Assembly: GCA_002307145.1 (NCBI GenBank) | Contig: DBTR01000011.1 | Location: forward strand, 11,004-72,350 | Direction of reading: 5' to 3' | DNA length: 61,347 bases | Source: Rhodospirillum sp. UBA1311 | Lineage (GTDB): Bacteria > Pseudomonadota > Alphaproteobacteria > Rhodospirillales > Rhodospirillaceae | Shown: positions 1 through 8,712 of the stretch, piece after piece | Layout of the letters: every line of letters begins with the position of its first letter | Position numbering within the stretch: the first letter of the stretch is position 1 | Position numbers and translations under genes: made by a program | The notes under the pieces: generated by a model | Told to the model about the DNA's origin: nothing | Seen by the model: only the letters and a program-made list of their open reading frames with translations | The model's database searches: none

Positions 1-1714
1 GGCGACCAACATCCCGCCGCACAACGTCGCCGAGTTGTGCCGCGCGCTGCGCCACCTGATCACCCAGCCGGATGCGACCGTCGGCGAACTCGTCGATCTG
101 GTGCCCGGCCCGGATTTCCCCACCGGCGGCGTTCTGGTGGAAGATCCGGCCTCGATCCGCGACGCCTACGAAACCGGGCGCGGCGGCTTCCGCCTGCGGG
201 CGCGCTGGGCGAAGGAAAACCTGAGCCACGGTCTCTACCAGATCGTGATCACCGAAATTCCCTATCAGGTACAGAAGTCGAAGCTGATCGAGCGGATCGC
301 CGAGCTGATGGCGATGAAGAAGCTGCCGCTCCTCGCCGACATCCGCGACGAATCCACCGAGGACGTGCGCCTCGTGATCGAGCCGCGCAACCGCACCGTC
401 GACGCCGAACTCCTGATGGAGCAGCTGTTCCGCCTCTCCGAGCTGGAAATCCGCTTCTCGCTCAATATGAACGTGCTGGATGGCAACGGCGTCCCGGCGG
501 TGCTGAACCTGAAGCAGGTGCTGCGTCACTTCCTCGACCATCGCCACGAGGTCCTGGAGCGCCGTTCCCGGCATCGCCTCGGCAAGATCAAGCATCGTCT
601 GGAAATCCTCGATGGCTTCCTGATCTGCTTCCTCAACCTCGACGAAGTGATCCGGATCATTCGCGAGGAAGACGAGCCCAAGGTCGAATTGATGAAGGCG
701 TTCGGCCTCACCGACGTCCAGGCCGAGGCGATCCTCAACATGCGCCTGCGCTCGCTGCGCCGCCTTGAGGAAATGGCGCTCCGCAAGGAACACGAAGGCC
801 TCTCCGCCGAAAGCCGCGACCTCGAAGCGCTGCTCGCCGACCCGGCGTTGCGCTGGGCGCGCCTCGATGCGGAAATCGCCGAGATCGGCGTGACGTTCGG
901 CGAGGACACCGCGCTCGGCAAGCGCCGCACCAGCTTCGGCACTGCCGGCGAGCGGGTCGAGGTGCCGGTGGAAGCCTTCATCGAGAAGGAACCGATCACC
1001 GTCGTCCTCTCGCAAAAGGGCTGGATTCGCGCGATCAAGGGCCACACCGAGATCAACGGCGAAACCAAATTCAAGGACGGCGACGAACTCGCGCTGACGC
1101 TCCAGGCGCAGACCACCGACAAGATCCTGTTCTTCGCCAGCAACGGCCGCTTCTACACGCTGGTCGGCGACAAAATTCCGCGCGGCCGAGGTTTCGGCGA
1201 ACCATTGCGCCTGCACCTCGACCTGCCCAACGACACCGAGATCGTCGCGATGCGCGTCCACCGTGCGGGCGGAAAGCTGCTGATCGCCAGTTCGGCGGCT
1301 TACGGCTTCCTCGTCGCCGAGGACGGCGTGGTGGCACAAACCCGCAGCGGCAAGCAAATTCTCAACCTCAACGACGGAGAGACCGCCGCGATTTGCCGGG
1401 TGGCGGATTCGGGCGATACCGTCGCCTCGGTCGGCCAGAACCGCCGCCTGCTGGTGTATCCGCTGGCGGAAATTCCCGAGATGACGCGCGGTCGCGGCGT
1501 AATCCTGCAAAAGTTCAAGAACGACGGTCTGTTCAAGGATGGCGGCCTCGCCGACATCCGGGTCTTCGAGGCATCGTCCGGATTGCAGTGGCGCACCGAA
1601 GCGGGTGTACGCACCATACCCGACATGGTTCAGTGGCAAGGCAAGCGCGCCCAGGTGGGCAAGCCGGTGCCGACAGGATTCCCGCGCAACCTGCGTTTCG
1701 GCTTCGAGGGCTGA
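1..1714 (+). CDS. parC: DNA topoisomerase IV subunit A, 3' part (5' end outside window)
   Basis: ParC is the DNA-cleaving subunit of topoisomerase IV, which decatenates daughter chromosomes with ParE. The reading frame is open from base 2, so the gene starts before the window; about 570 C-terminal residues are present and the active-site tyrosine region is missing. The visible part begins in the breakage-reunion core (TNIPPHN), passes through the long coiled-coil region (residues DEVIRIIREEDEPK) and ends in a beta-pinwheel domain containing the ParC-like SQKGWIRAIKGH blade. I see no GyrA box (QRRGGKG) and the tail ends GFPRNLRFGFEG, which favours ParC over GyrA. The stop is followed within 13 bases by the next gene on the same strand. 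Confidence 0.93.
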   Translation, partial: ATNIPPHNVAELCRALRHLITQPDATVGELVDLVPGPDFPTGGVLVEDPASIRDAYETGRGGFRLRARWAKENLSHGLYQIVITEIPYQVQKSKLIERIAELMAMKKLPLLADIRDESTEDVRLVIEPRNRTVDAELLMEQLFRLSELEIRFSLNMNVLDGNGVPAVLNLKQVLRHFLDHRHEVLERRSRHRLGKIKHRLEILDGFLICFLNLDEVIRIIREEDEPKVELMKAFGLTDVQAEAILNMRLRSLRRLEEMALRKEHEGLSAESRDLEALLADPALRWARLDAEIAEIGVTFGEDTALGKRRTSFGTAGERVEVPVEAFIEKEPITVVLSQKGWIRAIKGHTEINGETKFKDGDELALTLQAQTTDKILFFASNGRFYTLVGDKIPRGRGFGEPLRLHLDLPNDTEIVAMRVHRAGGKLLIASSAAYGFLVAEDGVVAQTRSGKQILNLNDGETAAICRVADSGDTVASVGQNRRLLVYPLAEIPEMTRGRGVILQKFKNDGLFKDGGLADIRVFEASSGLQWRTEAGVRTIPDMVQWQGKRAQVGKPVPTGFPRNLRFGFEG

Positions 1715-1727
1715 TCCGAGGACACCG

Positions 1728-2345
1728 ATGACGGTTCTCTACGCCATGGACATGCTCGGCACCGCGGTTTTCGCGGTGTCGGGCGCGTTGATGGCGGCGC
1801 GCAAGCGCTATGACATCTTCGGCTTCATCGTCGTCGCGATGGCGCCCGCGATCGGCGGCGGCACGGTGCGGGATCTCGCCCTCGGCGCATTGCCGGTGTT
1901 CTGGGTGAAGGACGCCAACTACCTGCTGGTCACCGTCGCGGTCGCCAGCGCGACCTTCTTCCTTGCCCGGTTTCTCGAACGCTACATGACCGCGCTGCTT
2001 GTCGCCGACGCCTTCGGCCTCGCTCTGTTTGCGGTTGTGGGTGCGGAGAAGGCGCTGGTGCTGGGCGTCGAGCCATTGATCGCAGTGGCGATGGGCACGA
2101 TCACCGGCTGCGGCGGCGGCATCCTGCGCGATGTCCTCTGCCGCGAGGAACCCTTGATTCTCCGTCGCGACATCTACGCCACGGCGGCGCTGTTGGGAGC
2201 GGGGCTGTTCGTCGGCCTCGAACACGTCACCCACGACCGCACCATGGCGCTCGCTGCCGGGTTCCTCGGCGCGCTGTTGCTGCGCCTGATCGCGATCCGC
2301 CGCAATCTCTCCCTGCCGGTTTACACCGACCGCAAGTCCCCATGA
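1728..2345 (+). CDS. UPF0126 / TRIC-like inner membrane protein (YicG family)
   Basis: A 205-residue, very hydrophobic protein with about seven predicted membrane segments. It carries the two glycine-rich signatures of the UPF0126 family, IGGGTVRDLALG near residue 43 and GCGGGILRDVLCRE near residue 126, an internal duplication typical of trimeric intracellular cation (TRIC)-like channels. Prokaryotic relatives form potassium-permeable trimers; the physiological role in bacteria is unclear. I start at the ATG that gives the usual family length; a longer upstream reading frame overlaps parC and has no family similarity. It follows parC by 13 bases and ends on a strong bidirectional terminator, so it may be cotranscribed with parC. 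Confidence 0.85.
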   Translation: MTVLYAMDMLGTAVFAVSGALMAARKRYDIFGFIVVAMAPAIGGGTVRDLALGALPVFWVKDANYLLVTVAVASATFFLARFLERYMTALLVADAFGLALFAVVGAEKALVLGVEPLIAVAMGTITGCGGGILRDVLCREEPLILRRDIYATAALLGAGLFVGLEHVTHDRTMALAAGFLGALLLRLIAIRRNLSLPVYTDRKSP

Positions 2346-2372
2346 AAAAGGCCCGCGTGAAGCGGGCCTTTT
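2346..2372. terminator. Bidirectional rho-independent terminator
   Basis: An 11-bp perfect stem (AAAAGGCCCGC / GCGGGCCTTTT) with a 5-base loop lies between two convergent genes. A/T tracts on both sides allow it to stop transcription from either direction. Confidence 0.85.
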
Positions 2373-2390
2373 CCGGTGAAGCGGAGAACC

Positions 2391-3716
2391 TCAGAGCGCC
2401 GGTTCGGGCGCCAAGGCGTCGCCGATGGCGGCATTGCGCTTGACCTTGCGGTCGAGGGCGATCAATGCCACCAGGGTGAGCGCGGCGGCACCCGAGAGAT
2501 ACCAGCCGACGGCCGCCAGACCATAGGTGGTCGCGAGCGTGGTGGCGATGTAGGGCGCGAGCGACGCGCCGAAAATGCCGCCGAGGTTGAAGGTCATCGA
2601 CGCGCCGGTGTAGCGCACCGAGGTCGGGAACGGCTCGGCGAGCGCGGTGCCGAGCGGGCCATAAGTGAAGCCCATCAGCGCGAAGCCGATCGCGAGGAAC
2701 GCGAACACGCCGAGTTCGTTGCCCGAGCCGAAGATCGGCGCGAGGACGAAGCCGAACAGCACGATACCGACGGTGGTCCAGATCAGGGTGCGGTTGTAGC
2801 CGAACTTGTCGGCGAACAGTGCCGAAACCGGGATCATCAAGCCGAAGAACACCACGCCGCCCATCTGCAACGGCAGGAAGGTGGACTTGGTGTAGCCGAG
2901 CGCGCTGGTGCCCCAGTTCAGGGCGAACACGGTCATGGTGTAGAACAGCACGAACGTCGAAATCGCGCCAACGGTGCCGAGGAGGAGGAGGAGCTTCTGT
3001 TCGCGGAAGACCTTGGCGATCGGAACCTTGACCCGTTCCTGGCGCTCGATGGCGCGCTTGAAGTCCGGGGTTTCGGAAAGCGAAAGGCGCACCCAGAGCC
3101 CCATGAACACCAGGAGCGACGACGCGACGAACGGAATCCGCCAGCCCCAGGCGAAGAACTGGGTGTCGCTCAGGGTGGCGGCGAGGATGATGAAGCTGCC
3201 GTTTGCGAGGATGAAGCCGACCGGCGCACCCAACTGCGGAAACATGCCGTACCAGGCGCGCTTGCCTTTCGGGGCGTTCTCGGTGGCGAGCAGCACCGCG
3301 CCGCCCCATTCGCCGCCGAGGCCGAGACCCTGGCCCATGCGGCAGAGCGCGAGCAACAGCGGCGCCACCAGGCCGACGGAATGGTAGGTGGGCAGCAGGC
3401 CGATGGCGACGGTGGACAGCCCCATGGTCATGAGTGCCGCGACGAGCGTCGCCTTGCGGCCGACGCGATCGCCAAAGTGGCCGAACACCGCCGCGCCGAA
3501 CGGGCGCGCGAAGAACGCGATGGAGAAGGTGGCAAGCGACTGGAGGACTGCGGTGGTCGGGTTGCCTGCGGGAAAGAACATCTTCGGGAAGATGATTACC
3601 GCGGCGGTCGCATAAATGTAGAAATCGAAGAACTCGATCGTGGTCCCGATCAGGCTCGCAAAAAGGACGCGGCCCGCTGAGTTGGACGGCGCAGTCGGCG
3701 CCTGGGCTTCAGACAT
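2391..3716 (-). CDS. MFS transporter, metabolite:H+ symporter (MHS) family
   Basis: A 441-residue, 12-segment major facilitator. The N-terminal EFFDFYIYATAA, the cytoplasmic loop GDRVGRK and the GLGLGGEWGGA stretch are hallmarks of the MHS subfamily, whose members (ProP, ShiA, KgtP, citrate carriers) import osmolytes, shikimate, oxoglutarate or other organic acids with protons. The substrate cannot be read from sequence. The start at 3716 is chosen because GAGGAA lies 5 bases upstream; an ATG 12 bases further upstream would put that site inside the gene. A promoter and a perfect 14-bp palindrome lie upstream, suggesting control by a local or distant repressor. Confidence 0.88.
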   Translation of the reverse strand: MSEAQAPTAPSNSAGRVLFASLIGTTIEFFDFYIYATAAVIIFPKMFFPAGNPTTAVLQSLATFSIAFFARPFGAAVFGHFGDRVGRKATLVAALMTMGLSTVAIGLLPTYHSVGLVAPLLLALCRMGQGLGLGGEWGGAVLLATENAPKGKRAWYGMFPQLGAPVGFILANGSFIILAATLSDTQFFAWGWRIPFVASSLLVFMGLWVRLSLSETPDFKRAIERQERVKVPIAKVFREQKLLLLLGTVGAISTFVLFYTMTVFALNWGTSALGYTKSTFLPLQMGGVVFFGLMIPVSALFADKFGYNRTLIWTTVGIVLFGFVLAPIFGSGNELGVFAFLAIGFALMGFTYGPLGTALAEPFPTSVRYTGASMTFNLGGIFGASLAPYIATTLATTYGLAAVGWYLSGAAALTLVALIALDRKVKRNAAIGDALAPEPAL

Positions 3717-3745
3717 ACTATTCCTCATATGTCGACGGTTTTAAA

Positions 3746-3759
3746 ACGTTTCGAAACGT
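3746..3759. promoter_or_regulatory. Candidate operator: perfect 14-bp palindrome
   Basis: ACGTTTCGAAACGT is a perfect inverted repeat centred on CG, 30 bases upstream of the MFS transporter start and 4 bases downstream of a candidate -10 box. Even palindromes with a central CG resemble LacI-family operators. No LacI-type regulator is in the window, so the binder is unknown. Confidence 0.5.
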
Positions 3760-3763
3760 CTGA

Positions 3764-3790
3764 TGTATAGGAACGCAACGTTCATATCAA
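3764..3790 (-). promoter_or_regulatory. Candidate sigma-70 promoter of the MFS gene
   Basis: Reading on the minus strand, TTGATA (3790-3785) and TATACA (3769-3764) are separated by 15 bases, slightly shorter than the usual 17. The palindrome at 3746-3759 would cover the start of transcription. Confidence 0.4.
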
Positions 3791-3896
3791 CAGCATTCCG
3801 GGCATGTGCGCGCCCCGATTCTGCATGGCAGATACGCCCGCGCGATATGACGCCGGGTTGGGTAATCCGGAATTGAAATTCCGATGGGTGCCGGGA

Positions 3897-4637
3897 TCAG
3901 CCGCGACCGAGGTACGGCATCTTGGTCGCCATGATCGTCATGAACTGGATGTTCGCTTCGAGCGGCAGGCTCGCCATGTGCAACACCGCGCGCCCGACGT
4001 GGCCTACGTCCATCCGGGGTTCCACCATCATCGAGCCGTTGGCTTGAGGAACGCCCGCGTTCATCTTCTCAGTCATCGACGTCGCGGCGTTGCCGATGTC
4101 GATCTGGCTGCACGCGATGTCGTAGGGGCGTCCATCGAGGCTGATGGTCTTGGTCAGGCCGGTGATCGCATGCTTACTGGCGGAGTACGGTGCGCTGCCG
4201 ATGCGCGGGGCGTAGGCGCTGATCGAGCCATTGTTGATGATCCGGCCGCCTCGGGGCGACTGCGCCTTCATCATCCGGAACGCGGCACGGGCGCAGAGAA
4301 ACGCGCCGTTGAGGTTGGCGTCGACGACGCCGAACCAGTCGGCATCGGTGACGTCGCCGATCTCGCACGCCGGACTGCCACGCCCAGCGTTGTTGAACAG
4401 GAGGTCGAGCCGACCCCAGGCGCTTTCGACGCTCGCGAACAGCGCGGCGACCGAGGCCGGGTCGGTAACGTCGGCAATCACCGGCAAGGCCTCGCCCGCC
4501 GTCGCCATCGCGGCAGTTTCCGCCAATCCCTCGATCCGGCGCCCGGCAAGCGCGACGCGCCATCCCGCGTCGAGCAGCGCGAGCGCCGCCGAGCGTCCGA
4601 TCCCCGTTCCCGCACCCGTCACGATCGCCGTTTTCAT
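3897..4637 (-). CDS. Short-chain dehydrogenase/reductase (SDR)
   Basis: A 246-residue classical SDR. The nucleotide-binding motif TGAGTGIG is at the N-terminus, followed by NNAG near residue 87, a catalytic serine in NNGSISAYA and the YSASK catalytic Tyr-Lys pair. It should oxidise or reduce an alcohol/carbonyl with NAD(P)(H); the substrate is not predictable. The start at MKTAIVTG is supported by GGAGG 6 bases upstream; a longer frame upstream adds 18 residues without similarity. It is divergent from the aldehyde dehydrogenase gene (141 bases between starts), and the two may act on the same aldehyde/alcohol pathway, but this is inference. Confidence 0.88.
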   Translation of the reverse strand: MKTAIVTGAGTGIGRSAALALLDAGWRVALAGRRIEGLAETAAMATAGEALPVIADVTDPASVAALFASVESAWGRLDLLFNNAGRGSPACEIGDVTDADWFGVVDANLNGAFLCARAAFRMMKAQSPRGGRIINNGSISAYAPRIGSAPYSASKHAITGLTKTISLDGRPYDIACSQIDIGNAATSMTEKMNAGVPQANGSMMVEPRMDVGHVGRAVLHMASLPLEANIQFMTIMATKMPYLGRG

Positions 4638-4778
4638 CGCGTGTCCTCCGTTGCCTGCCGCAATGCTAGGCCACGCCCAACCCGCTGACAAGACAGCGAT
4701 CCTCTCGCCGGGGAGTTGATTCCCGCGCGCCGGGGCTACACCTCATCTGGACAAAATCACAGCTGAGGGAGGACATCC

Positions 4779-6233
4779 GTGCCGAAGCTCAAGAACCCCG
4801 CGTTGATCTGCGACGCGTGCCTGATCGACGGAATTTGGCGTCACGCATCGAGCGGCGATACCATCGCCGTCACCAATCCCGCAGACGGCAGCACCGTCGG
4901 CTCGGTGCCCTCGCTCTCCGAAGCCGAGGTTGCGGAGGCGATCGCCGCCGCCAGCGCCGCGTTCGGCCCGTGGGCCAAGCTCGCGGCCAGGGACCGGGCG
5001 GCGATCCTGCGCAGGTGGTTCACCCTCATCCTCGCCAATGCCGACGATCTCGCCGCGCTGATGACCGCCGAACAGGGCAAGCCGCTTGCCGAAGCCAAGG
5101 GCGAGATCGCCTATGCCGCGTCGTTCATCGAATGGTTCGCCGAGGAAGGCAAGCGGGTGTACGGCGACGTAATTCCCGCGCCGCAGAACGACAAGCGCCT
5201 GATCGTACTGAAACAGCCGGTCGGGGTCTGCGCCGCGATCACGCCCTGGAATTTCCCCGCCGCGATGATCACCCGCAAGGTCGGCTCGGCGTTGGCGGCG
5301 GGATGCACGATGATCGTCAAACCCGCAAGCCAGACGCCGCTCACCGCGCTCGCTCTCGGTGTCCTTGCTCTTGAGGCCGGCCTTCCCTCCGGAGTGCTGC
5401 AAATCGTCACCGGCAAATCGTCGACCGTCGGCGGCGTCCTCACCGCCAGCGACGCGGTGCGGAAGTTCTCGTTTACCGGATCGACCGAAACCGGCCGGGT
5501 GTTGATGGCGCAGTGCGCGCCGACGATCAAGCGGGTATCGTTCGAGCTTGGCGGCAACGCGCCGTTCATCGTCTTCGACGATGCCGACCTCGATGCCGCC
5601 GTCGTCGGCGCGCTTGCCTCCAAGTACCGCAACGCCGGGCAAACCTGCGTTTGCGCCAACCGGATCTATGTCCAGGACGGGGTCTACGACGCCTTCGCCC
5701 AACGCCTTGCCGCGAAGGTCGCCGAGATGAAGGTGGGGGAGGGAACCGAGGCGGGGGTAACCATCGGCCCATTGATCGACGCGCATGGCCTCGAAAAGGT
5801 CGAACGTCACATCGCCGATGCGGTGGCGAAGGGAGCCAAGGTCGCGGTTGGCGGCAAGCGCCACGCACGGGGCGGCCTGTTCTACGAACCGACGGTGCTG
5901 ACCGGCGTGACTTCGGAGATGCTGGTGGCGCGGGAGGAAACCTTCGGGCCGGTGGCGCCGCTGTTCCGCTTCGACACCGAGGCCGAGGCGGTGAAGATGG
6001 CCAACGATACCGAGTTCGGCCTCGCTGCCTACTTCTTCACCGAGAATGTCCGCCGCACCTGGCGCGTTGCGGAAGCTCTGGAATACGGCATGGTCGGCCA
6101 CAATACCGGCATGGTCTCCAACGAAGTCGCGCCATTCGGCGGAATGAAGCAGTCGGGCATCGGGCGAGAAGGCTCGAAGTACGGCATCGACGAATATCTC
6201 GAAATTAAATACCTCTGCTCGGCCGTCGGCTGA
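4779..6233 (+). CDS. gabD: NAD(P)-dependent succinate-semialdehyde dehydrogenase
   Basis: A 484-residue aldehyde dehydrogenase that would oxidise succinate semialdehyde to succinate, the last step of GABA/4-hydroxybutyrate catabolism. Visible landmarks: ITPWNFPAAMITRK with the cofactor-contacting asparagine, FTGSTETGR (Rossmann turn), catalytic Glu in FELGGNAPF, catalytic Cys in NAGQTCVCANR, and EETFGPVAP. The NAGQTCVCANR form and the GSKYGIDEYLEIKY tail are typical of GabD. The start is GTG at 4779 with GAGGGAGGA ending 5 bases upstream. It is followed immediately by a terminator, so it is probably monocistronic. A related semialdehyde substrate (glutarate semialdehyde) is possible. Confidence 0.88.
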   Translation: MPKLKNPALICDACLIDGIWRHASSGDTIAVTNPADGSTVGSVPSLSEAEVAEAIAAASAAFGPWAKLAARDRAAILRRWFTLILANADDLAALMTAEQGKPLAEAKGEIAYAASFIEWFAEEGKRVYGDVIPAPQNDKRLIVLKQPVGVCAAITPWNFPAAMITRKVGSALAAGCTMIVKPASQTPLTALALGVLALEAGLPSGVLQIVTGKSSTVGGVLTASDAVRKFSFTGSTETGRVLMAQCAPTIKRVSFELGGNAPFIVFDDADLDAAVVGALASKYRNAGQTCVCANRIYVQDGVYDAFAQRLAAKVAEMKVGEGTEAGVTIGPLIDAHGLEKVERHIADAVAKGAKVAVGGKRHARGGLFYEPTVLTGVTSEMLVAREETFGPVAPLFRFDTEAEAVKMANDTEFGLAAYFFTENVRRTWRVAEALEYGMVGHNTGMVSNEVAPFGGMKQSGIGREGSKYGIDEYLEIKYLCSAVG

Positions 6234-6242
6234 CCGCCCAAA

Positions 6243-6272
6243 AAAAGAGGGCGCTGGAAGCCGCCCTCTTTT
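6243..6272. terminator. Bidirectional rho-independent terminator
   Basis: An 11-bp stem (AAAAGAGGGCG / CGCCCTCTTTT) with an 8-base loop lies between the convergent dehydrogenase and surface-protein genes, with A and T runs on the two sides. Confidence 0.85.
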
Positions 6273-6289
6273 GCCTGCATGCGTGTGGA

Positions 6290-7414
6290 TCAGCGCTTTG
6301 CGCTGCGTCGGCGCTTGAGCCCGAACGCCAGCAGCGCGGCGCCGAACAAGGGCAGGGCGGCGGGCAGGGGCGTGGTCGCGACCACCGTGGTCGGGCCGTT
6401 GTAGTGGATTTCCGCGTTCTGGACGAGGTTGGCGGCGATCACCGTGCCCTCGATGTTGCCATACGTCGTCAGGTTGGCCAGCGTGGCGAGGATGGTCCCA
6501 CCAAACTGGCTGCTGATGGTGATGTTCTCCGCATCGGTGAAGTTCCAGATCGTGTTGGTCGCGAGCGTGGTGGCGATGCCGCCAAGGAAGTTCGCGGCGA
6601 TGTTGAGCAGATTGGAACCGATGCCGGTGACGTTGATCACCACCGAAGTCGCGCCGTTCAACGAGAACTGGAATTCGGAGGCTGAATTGAGCAGGGAAGC
6701 GCCGGTGATGTCGAACACCGCGACGCCGTCGCTGCCCGCAGCCGCGTCGAAGATCAGCTTGTTGCCGACCTGGGTGATCGAGCTGTCGGCGGTCATCGCG
6801 GCAAGCTGACCGGAATAGGTGGTCAAGGTGTCGCGCGCCGAGGCGATCAAGCCGGCGATGTCGGGCTGGGTCGCGGCGGGAACCGATGAACCGGTATGGA
6901 GCGTGCCGCCGCCATTGGCGTTGACGTTGCCGAGCACCGAGCCGCCAATGTAGGCGCTGCCGCCATTGGCGTTGACATTGACGCCGCTGTTGACGTTGTT
7001 GACGACGTAAAGGCTGCCGTTGCCGTTGAAATTCGCGTTGAAGTTCGAGGCGACGTTGCCGCCGACGTGGACGTCGCCGCCCTTGTTCAGGTTGAGGTTG
7101 CTGGTGGCGATATTGCCGCCCACGCTCAGGCCCGGGCCGTTGACGTTGACGTTGCCGAGCAGGTTGCCGCCGACGGTCAGCGCCGTCGCGTTCGGAATCG
7201 CAGGATAATGGATGGCGTAATTTCCGCCAGTGACATCCCCTCCGGCGAGGACATTGCCATCGACTTCCGACGTGCTGGTGATGTTGCCGAAGACGATGGC
7301 GTTGTAGGTGTTGATCAGGTCGCCGACGGTATCGGCAGAAGCTTGGGAGGGGATGGCGAGCGCGCCGAGAGCCAGAAAAGCTCCGGCGGCGCGCGACAAA
7401 TTATTGATTTTCAT
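6290..7414 (-). CDS. Choice-of-anchor A family surface protein with VPLPA-CTERM-like sorting signal
   Basis: A 374-residue exported protein. Residues 1-27 form a signal peptide (KINNLSRAAGAFLALGAL, then cleavage near SQASA). The body starts with DLINTYNAIVFGNITSTSEV and continues as Asn/Gly-rich short repeats (VGGN, VNAN, GGSVLGNVNANGG) that look like beta-helix or beta-roll turns, as in the choice-of-anchor A domain. The C-terminus is PLPAALPLFGAALLAFGL followed by KRRRSAKR: a short motif, hydrophobic segment and basic tail, the layout of PEP-CTERM/VPLPA-CTERM signals recognised by exosortases. No exosortase gene is in the window. The ATG at 7414 has GAGGAA upstream; a sigma-54 promoter candidate lies 40 bases upstream. 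The exact role is unknown, probably matrix or cell-envelope associated. Confidence 0.82.
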   Translation of the reverse strand: MKINNLSRAAGAFLALGALAIPSQASADTVGDLINTYNAIVFGNITSTSEVDGNVLAGGDVTGGNYAIHYPAIPNATALTVGGNLLGNVNVNGPGLSVGGNIATSNLNLNKGGDVHVGGNVASNFNANFNGNGSLYVVNNVNSGVNVNANGGSAYIGGSVLGNVNANGGGTLHTGSSVPAATQPDIAGLIASARDTLTTYSGQLAAMTADSSITQVGNKLIFDAAAGSDGVAVFDITGASLLNSASEFQFSLNGATSVVINVTGIGSNLLNIAANFLGGIATTLATNTIWNFTDAENITISSQFGGTILATLANLTTYGNIEGTVIAANLVQNAEIHYNGPTTVVATTPLPAALPLFGAALLAFGLKRRRSAKR

Positions 7415-7782
7415 GTTGGATTCCTCGCCGCCTATAGATTGTAAATGCACCGAAGCAAGTTCTGGACCAGGAATTCAATATCAATGGGTTAGCTAAGTAT
7501 CCGGAATACCCGCGTTGGCCTCGTGTAAATTTTTCTGACACCGGCTTCGGTATAGGTTTTGGGGATTTACGGAAAATTCCGGTTATGGGCTCGGCTGCCG
7601 AGCGAACCCGCACCCGACTCCACGGATTTCCATTAGATGATTGGGAAATATACTGTTTTCCGAAGATATACAGGATCATCGGGACGCATGACGAAAACAC
7701 AGTTTTGCGACATGCACGTTCGGCGTGTGTAAAGGATTTCGACACGCATTCGCAAGTCGGCAGCGGCTCGATAATGCGTACG
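7415..7782. other. Intergenic region with regulatory content but no gene
   Basis: This AT-richer stretch of 368 bases separates the surface-protein gene from the DMT transporter gene. Besides the sigma-54 site at 7454-7469 it contains an imperfect dyad, GTGT...ACAC, at 7523-7541, about 80-100 bases upstream of the presumed transcription start, where an enhancer-binding protein could sit. Open frames on both strands here (up to 114 codons) have no recognisable similarity or ribosome-binding site. Confidence 0.5.
7454..7469 (-). promoter_or_regulatory. Candidate sigma-54 (-24/-12) promoter of the VPLPA-CTERM gene
   Basis: On the minus strand the sequence is TGGTCCAGAACTTGCT, preceded by C. It matches the consensus YTGGCACGrNNNTTGCW at the key -24 GG and -12 TTGCW positions with the correct 10-base gap between GG and GC. 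Transcription would start near 7443, giving a leader of about 29 bases. Sigma-54 control fits the known RpoN/PrsR dependence of PEP-CTERM genes in other bacteria. Confidence 0.6.
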
Positions 7783-8712
7783 TCAGGCGTCAGCTGAAAT
7801 CGTGTTCGCCGGATCGCCGGTGCGGAGGCGACGTTCGCGCCACCAACTCCAAAGGCCGCCCGCGACGATCAGGATCGCGCCGAGAATCGTCCACGCGGTG
7901 GGAACATAGTCGAAGATCGCCCAACCGAGGATCGTCGCGAAAACCAGTTGAATGTACATGAACGGTGCAGCGATCGCGGGCGACACATAGCGGAAGGCAA
8001 GGATGAGGAGATAATGCCCCCCGCCGCCCAGAGTGCCGAGGAGCAGCATCAGCGCCCATCCGGTTGGGGTCGGCCACTGCCAGACGAAGGGGAGCGCCAC
8101 GCTGCTGACCAGGGTGCCCACGGTCGCGGTATAGAACAGGGTGGTCACGGGCATTTCCGTGCGATTGAGCACCCGCGTCGTAAGGTGGTAGCCCGCGAAG
8201 CAGAACGCCATGCCGAGAACCAGGAACGAGGCCCAGTGCATCAACTCGCCGCCGGGGCGGACGATGATCAACACCCCGAGAAAGCCGATTCCGACTGCCG
8301 TGCGTTGGTGGGCCTCGATCTTCTCGCGCATGATCACGGCGGAGAGGACGGTGACGATCAGCGGCGTCACGAACGTCAACGCCGTCGCGTCGGCGAGCGG
8401 CAAGTAAGCCAACCCGCCGATCAGGAGGGCGGTGACGCCGACCAGCAGCAACGCGCGGACGACGTGCAGGCCCGGCCGTTTCGTCAGGTAGAGCCCGCTG
8501 CGGAAACACCACAACGTGGGCGGCGTGAACACGACGAAGTGGAAGAAATACCGGGCCCAGGCGACCTGAAGGACTGGATAATCGTGCGCCAGGGTCTTGC
8601 TCGTGGCGTCGATGATCGAGAAGCAGAGCACGGCCGCGAGAACCAGCGCGATTCCCTTGCGCTCGCGACCATCCGTCGTGCCTCGCGCCTGTGCGCGCCC
8701 GGTTTTATCCAT
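7783..8712 (-). CDS. DMT superfamily transporter (EamA family)
   Basis: A 309-residue integral membrane protein with about ten hydrophobic segments in two homologous halves of five, the EamA arrangement (first half ending near VGIGFLGVLIIVRPGG, second near TILGAILIVAGGLWSWW). Members export metabolites or amino acids; the substrate is unknown. The start is uncertain: ATG at 8712 gives the usual length with a weak GGAA upstream; ATG at 8760 is an alternative that adds 16 polar residues. Upstream in the same frame the reading continues through tRNA-Ser, which is not protein. No obvious operon partner. Confidence 0.82.
   Translation of the reverse strand: MDKTGRAQARGTTDGRERKGIALVLAAVLCFSIIDATSKTLAHDYPVLQVAWARYFFHFVVFTPPTLWCFRSGLYLTKRPGLHVVRALLLVGVTALLIGGLAYLPLADATALTFVTPLIVTVLSAVIMREKIEAHQRTAVGIGFLGVLIIVRPGGELMHWASFLVLGMAFCFAGYHLTTRVLNRTEMPVTTLFYTATVGTLVSSVALPFVWQWPTPTGWALMLLLGTLGGGGHYLLILAFRYVSPAIAAPFMYIQLVFATILGWAIFDYVPTAWTILGAILIVAGGLWSWWRERRLRTGDPANTISADA

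Noticed and set aside
7401..7745. A 114-codon minus-strand gene upstream of the VPLPA-CTERM protein
   Set aside because: No similarity, no ribosome-binding site, and it overlaps the sigma-54 promoter and leader of the real gene.
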